Source: Candidatus Fermentithermobacillaceae bacterium UBA3951 (GTDB taxonomy: Bacteria; Bacillota; Sulfobacillia; Fermentithermobacillales; Fermentithermobacillaceae). From it: DNA of 7,076 nucleotides. The stretch lies in assembly GCA_002385465.1 (NCBI GenBank), contig DGDN01000015.1, positions 1 through 7,076 on the forward strand. Reading direction: 5' to 3'. Below the pieces are notes generated by a model. That model made no database searches. It saw only the letters and a program-made list of their open reading frames with translations, and was not told the DNA's origin. Positions 4,622 through 7,076 of this stretch are shown piece by piece (the first letter of the stretch is position 1; every line of letters begins with the position of its first letter). The position numbers and the translations under genes are program-made.

Positions 4622-6458
4622 TGTACCTCCATATGAGTTCAGCCATCTCCGCCCTGGTGACGGTTCCGCCGAGCCTCAGGGTGCCGTCCTCGTAACCCTT
4701 CAAGAGACCTACTTCCACCGCCCATGAAGCCGTATCGAGGGACGCAGGGTCCAAACCCGTAAGGTCGGCAAACCGCCTAAGATTGGCAGGGATATGGTCA
4801 GGGAAAGGCGCCGAAGAATGGTCATCCTGCTGGGGTGGGCTGGTCTCGGGTTCCTGTTCGCCCGGGGTAACGGGCGTCTCCCCGGCTTCCTCAGGTTCCA
4901 ACACCTCATATACCGACTGAGCCACTGCCTGTTTCGCGTGTTTCTGCATAACCGTGAGAGCGTCAAGCCTGGAGCATGGGGAGGAGGGATCCCATCCGGG
5001 ATCGCTCTCGGGTATGAGCCCTCTGGATGCAAGGTAGGTCATATAGGGGTATTGCCAGTCAGTTTGGTGGCAGAGCGTGAATCCTGAAGGCGGGACCGCG
5101 GTCTCCAAATCCTCAGGCGATGCCACGGTGCGAGAGAAGAGCGCAGCAAACTCTCCTTTGGATATTGTGGCCTCGGGCCTGAAGGTTTTGTCTGGATACC
5201 CTTCAATAGCGCCTGCTCGCACCAGATTAGTCACTGTTGCTTGGGCCCAGTGCCTCCGGAGGTCGGAGAAAAGGGCAGGCAGTATGTTCCCTTGCCGGTC
5301 CACGTCGGTCTGCCAGGCGTTAGATAGGGAAGAGAGCCACCTGAGCGTCTCTTCCTTTTCGGGGCTATCGTCCACAACCGTCCTACCCCAGACGATGCGG
5401 GTTGGTATCAACGACGCCGATTCCACCCCTCGTTTGGAAACAGTGACTTCGAGTACGGCTCCGATCTGCAGCCTGGGGTTTTCGGGTCTCGTCGTGAAGA
5501 CGAAATTGCCCAGGCTGTAAGCGGTAAGGTTTGTCCCGTCGTAGTCAAACCCGTTCAGGATGTGAGGGTGAGAACCAACGACAAGGTGAGCCCCGGCCTC
5601 TCGCAAGGCCTTTGCCATCCTTATGGTCCAGCCCGTAGGGACCTCTTGCCTTTCTTCGCTCCAGTGGACGTAGACGGCCACTATGTCTACCTGCGATGCC
5701 AGGTTCCGCACATGCTGAACGGTGTACATGTGCCACGTATCGTCGATGGCTTGGCCGGGTGAGTCCTCTCCGGCCCCCCAGGATACAGTGGGGTAGATCA
5801 TGTTGATGGCCAGAAGCCCTACGCTGACTCCGTCCTTCTCCAGGATGACGGGCTTAAAGGCTTCGGCCAGGTTGGCTCCTGCCCCGGCCGTCTGGATGCC
5901 TGCCTGGCGGACCAGGGCAACTGTCTCCAAGAGGCACTCGGTGCCATAGTCCAATGTGTGGTTGTTGGCTAGGGAGACGACATCGATGCCGGCCCCTATT
6001 AGCCCGTCAAGGGTGGCGGGGTCGGCCCGGAAGGTCCATTCCTTTCCCGGCAGCGGTTCGCCGGTTGTCCCCACGGCGCATTCAAGGTTTCCGATGGCGA
6101 AGTCCGCCCTTGACAGGATATCTTTCACGCCTTCCCAGGGAGCCATGGGCCCTTCCCGCTTAATGAGGTCTCCCACCGTGACATTGAGCAGTATATCTCC
6201 CACAAATGCGAGGGTTATGGTGGGGTCGGGCGCTCCAAACCGGGTTGACGGAAGTGACGGAGAGGCGCAAACGACGGGTGATTTCGGCCAAGAGAGGGGC
6301 GTTAGGGCCAGCGTCCCTGCAAGTAGTACAGCCGGACCCAGACGCGCGAACCTCTTAAGCTTTGGACGCTTGGTGACTGCACGGCGTGCCTGCCCCGGCC
6401 CGCGCGCCAAGCAGGGATCCTTACGGCATTCCGATCTGTGGTGTATGCGAAAGGCCAC
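4602..6458 (-). CDS. CapA-type metallophosphatase-like protein with SLH segments
   Basis: This 618-residue exported protein starts at a GTG preceded by a good GGAGGG site. Residues 1-37 are a long basic region, about 38-56 a hydrophobic signal segment, with possible cleavage near VVCAS (65). Residues about 80-358 are a PGA_cap/CapA domain of the calcineurin-like fold: GDILL (Asp88), NLE (124-126), NNH (165-167), VHW (His265), GSHPH (295-299) and SLGNF (315-319). CapA is required for poly-gamma-glutamate capsule in Bacillus, but many relatives occur without capsule genes and their substrate is unknown. SLH-like segments lie at about 396-444 (HWA, GYPDKTFRPEATISKGEF), 456-507 (degenerate) and 563-614 (GYEDGTLRLGGTVTRAEM). 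A Glu/Pro/Thr-rich linker (about 518-556) precedes the third. SLH domains bind secondary wall polymers, so the enzyme is probably held on the wall. No capB/capC genes are nearby. Confidence 0.94.
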   Translation of the reverse strand: MAFRIHHRSECRKDPCLARGPGQARRAVTKRPKLKRFARLGPAVLLAGTLALTPLSWPKSPVVCASPSLPSTRFGAPDPTITLAFVGDILLNVTVGDLIKREGPMAPWEGVKDILSRADFAIGNLECAVGTTGEPLPGKEWTFRADPATLDGLIGAGIDVVSLANNHTLDYGTECLLETVALVRQAGIQTAGAGANLAEAFKPVILEKDGVSVGLLAINMIYPTVSWGAGEDSPGQAIDDTWHMYTVQHVRNLASQVDIVAVYVHWSEERQEVPTGWTIRMAKALREAGAHLVVGSHPHILNGFDYDGTNLTAYSLGNFVFTTRPENPRLQIGAVLEVTVSKRGVESASLIPTRIVWGRTVVDDSPEKEETLRWLSSLSNAWQTDVDRQGNILPALFSDLRRHWAQATVTNLVRAGAIEGYPDKTFRPEATISKGEFAALFSRTVASPEDLETAVPPSGFTLCHQTDWQYPYMTYLASRGLIPESDPGWDPSSPCSRLDALTVMQKHAKQAVAQSVYEVLEPEEAGETPVTPGEQEPETSPPQQDDHSSAPFPDHIPANLRRFADLTGLDPASLDTASWAVEVGLLKGYEDGTLRLGGTVTRAEMAELIWRYTAGKRL

Positions 6459-6464
6459 TCTTCA

Positions 6465-6470
6465 CCCTCC
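6465..6470 (-). promoter_or_regulatory. Ribosome binding site of CapA-SLH gene
   Basis: GGAGGG on the minus strand lies 6 bases before the GTG at 6458-6456. It supports this GTG over later in-frame starts, such as the TTG at residue 17, even though it leaves an unusually long basic region ahead of the signal segment. Confidence 0.7.
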
Positions 6471-6476
6471 CTCGCA

Positions 6477-6485
6477 AGTCTAGCA
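6477..6485 (-). promoter_or_regulatory. Possible extended -10 element of CapA-SLH gene
   Basis: The minus strand reads TGCTAGACT, very close to the TGCTAGAAT element of the response regulator gene. Transcription would then begin near 6470, giving a leader of only about a dozen bases that is essentially the ribosome binding site. No convincing -35 is seen. This is a tentative call. Confidence 0.25.
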
Positions 6486-6759
6486 AATCTTGCCATTGGG
6501 TTTCTGGTTGATTCCTCTTGTGTAGGGAGATTCCTGCTTGCGACGTGAGAGAAACCCAAGAAAGTGCTGTTGAGCCGTGGCGAGGGGGGGAGACAAGACG
6601 ATTTTCCGGTTGCACGCCGGGCTACGCTGTGCCATACTGTCTCTTGTCACGGAACGAAGCCGCGTTCGAGTGAGCGCCTTTTGGTGTATGACCCTGGGGC
6701 TGATTGCCGGTCCGCGGGCCCTCTCCGGGAGAGCATCTCCGAGGGCTCTTTGAGGGCAA
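6486..6759. other. Non-coding stretch upstream of CapA gene and tRNA cluster
   Basis: About 270 bases lie here without a gene I can support. Short open frames exist on both strands but lack ribosome binding sites, recognisable products or protein-like composition. Visible structure is limited to a small hairpin (GAACG at 6652-6656 with CGTTC at 6663-6667) and the larger nested hairpin at 6718-6746. It probably holds upstream control sequence for the diverging CapA gene and tRNA operon. Confidence 0.6.
6718..6746. repeat. Nested hairpin upstream of tRNA promoter
   Basis: GCCCTC at 6718-6723 pairs with GAGGGC at 6741-6746. Inside, GGAG at 6728-6731 pairs with CTCC at 6737-6740 around a 5-base loop. 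This gives 10 base pairs with a 4-base bulge on one side. On the plus strand it is followed by tcttt, giving a terminator-like look, but no plus-strand gene lies just upstream to terminate. Confidence 0.4.
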
Positions 6760-6784
6760 ACCGAAAAGGCTACACCGAAAAGGC
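6760..6784 (+). repeat. Direct repeat ACCGAAAAGGC in UP-element position
   Basis: ACCGAAAAGGC occurs exactly twice, at 6760-6770 and 6774-6784, separated by TAC. The pair ends 3 bases before the -35 hexamer of the tRNA promoter, so it covers roughly -62 to -38. This is where UP elements or activator sites of stable-RNA promoters lie, and the A4 tracts are compatible with contact by the RNA polymerase alpha subunit. Confidence 0.6.
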
Positions 6785-6787
6785 GGG

Positions 6788-6816
6788 TTGACTCGACAAA
6801 TCTAGTCGGTTATACT
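6788..6816 (+). promoter_or_regulatory. Sigma-70-type promoter of tRNA cluster
   Basis: TTGACT at 6788-6793 and TATACT at 6811-6816 are separated by exactly 17 bases. Both hexamers are one base from consensus. Transcription should begin near 6822-6824, about 33 bases before tRNA-Val. The quality fits a strong housekeeping stable-RNA promoter. Confidence 0.88.
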
Positions 6817-6855
6817 AAGGTTCGGCGTCCGTTCCAGGACTTATGCGGAAAAACC

Positions 6856-6930
6856 GGGCGAATAGCTCAGCGGGAGAGCACCTGCCTTACACGCAGGGGG
6901 TCACAGGTTCAATCCCTGTTTCGCCCACCA
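6856..6930 (+). tRNA. tRNA-Val (anticodon UAC)
   Basis: The full cloverleaf can be drawn. The acceptor GGGCGAA pairs with TTCGCCC (6920-6926), and the D stem is GCTC/GAGC. The anticodon stem is CCTGC/GCAGG with loop CTTACAC, giving anticodon TAC at 6888-6890. The T stem is ACAGG/CCTGT around TTCAATC. The discriminator is A6927 and CCA is encoded at 6928-6930. The anticodon assigns valine. It is the first gene of the cluster. Confidence 0.97.
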
Positions 6931-6941
6931 GGTAAAGTCGC

Positions 6942-7019
6942 GGAGGCGTGGTGTAGCTGGCCTAACATACGTGCCTGTCACGCACGAGATCGTGGGTTCG
7001 AATCCCATCGCCTCCGCCA
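6942..7019 (+). tRNA. tRNA-Asp (anticodon GUC)
   Basis: The acceptor GGAGGCG pairs with CGCCTCC (7009-7015). The D stem is GTGT/ACAT with one G-U pair. The anticodon stem is CGTGC/GCACG with loop CTGTCAC, giving anticodon GTC at 6977-6979. The T stem is GTGGG/CCCAT with one G-U pair around TTCGAAT. The discriminator is G7016, normal for Asp, followed by encoded CCA at 7017-7019. It lies 11 bases after tRNA-Val, so the two are co-transcribed. Confidence 0.97.
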
Positions 7020-7049
7020 TACTAAAACCGCACCGCAAGGTCAGGACGT

Positions 7050-7076
7050 GCCGCGGTAGCTCAGTTGGTAGAGCAG
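7050..7076 (+). tRNA. Third tRNA, 3' truncated by window edge
   Basis: GCCGCGG, then TA, then GCTC-AGTTGGTA-GAGC forms the 5' acceptor strand and a complete D arm. The window ends just before the anticodon arm, so the amino acid cannot be read. The 5' part would suit tRNA-Phe or tRNA-Thr among others; Phe is a guess from typical D-arm sequence and from neighbours in Bacillota clusters. Confidence 0.85.

Noticed and set aside
6753..6762. AGGGCAAACC, resembling the start of a GEMM cyclic di-GMP riboswitch
   Set aside because: The other conserved GEMM parts (GACGCAAAGCC, the tetraloop receptor and second stem) are absent. The match sits upstream of a tRNA promoter rather than in a leader.
6564..6791. 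75-residue plus-strand frame upstream of the tRNA genes
   Set aside because: It has no ribosome binding site or recognisable domain and an odd composition, and it runs across the direct repeat into the -35 hexamer of the tRNA promoter.

Overview
The window looks like chromosomal DNA from a fairly GC-rich member of the Bacillota (Firmicutes), probably clostridial or a related spore-forming lineage. The support is a GerMN-domain lipoprotein, S-layer homology (SLH) repeats, a YkwD-type CAP-domain protein, strong AAGGAGG-type ribosome binding sites and tRNA genes that encode their own CCA. This is inference from family content; the species cannot be named. No mobile element, CRISPR array or defence system was seen.

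Layout from left to right. (1) The 3' part of a secreted-type protein: an unrecognised segment, a Pro-Glu repeat linker and a CAP/SCP domain, followed by a strong but T-poor hairpin. (2) On the minus strand, a 125-residue protein with a helical N-terminal half and a bacterial SH3 domain. (3) Diverging from it, a two-component system: an OmpR/PhoB-type response regulator whose 3' end overlaps the start of a membrane histidine kinase gene by 8 bases. (4) A 97-base gap with two sets of direct repeats at 11-base spacing and a 17-base palindrome, then a lipoprotein with a GerMN domain. (5) Convergent to it, a long minus-strand gene for an exported CapA-type metallophosphatase-like protein with three SLH-like segments. 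(6) About 400 bases without a protein gene, ending in a very good sigma-70-type promoter that drives a tRNA cluster: Val(UAC), Asp(GUC) and a third tRNA cut by the window edge.

Four of the five protein genes other than the response regulator carry envelope or cell-wall themes: CAP domain, membrane sensor kinase, GerMN lipoprotein and SLH/CapA protein. The SH3 protein has a wall-type domain but no visible export signal. The most testable idea is that the response regulator controls the GerMN lipoprotein gene (and perhaps its own operon) through the 11-base-spaced repeats at 3618-3654. The response regulator gene also lacks a ribosome binding site and has an extended -10 element placed so that transcription would begin at its ATG, suggesting a leaderless mRNA. 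Nothing here is clearly a new biological system; the interest lies in regulatory details and unusual domain combinations.
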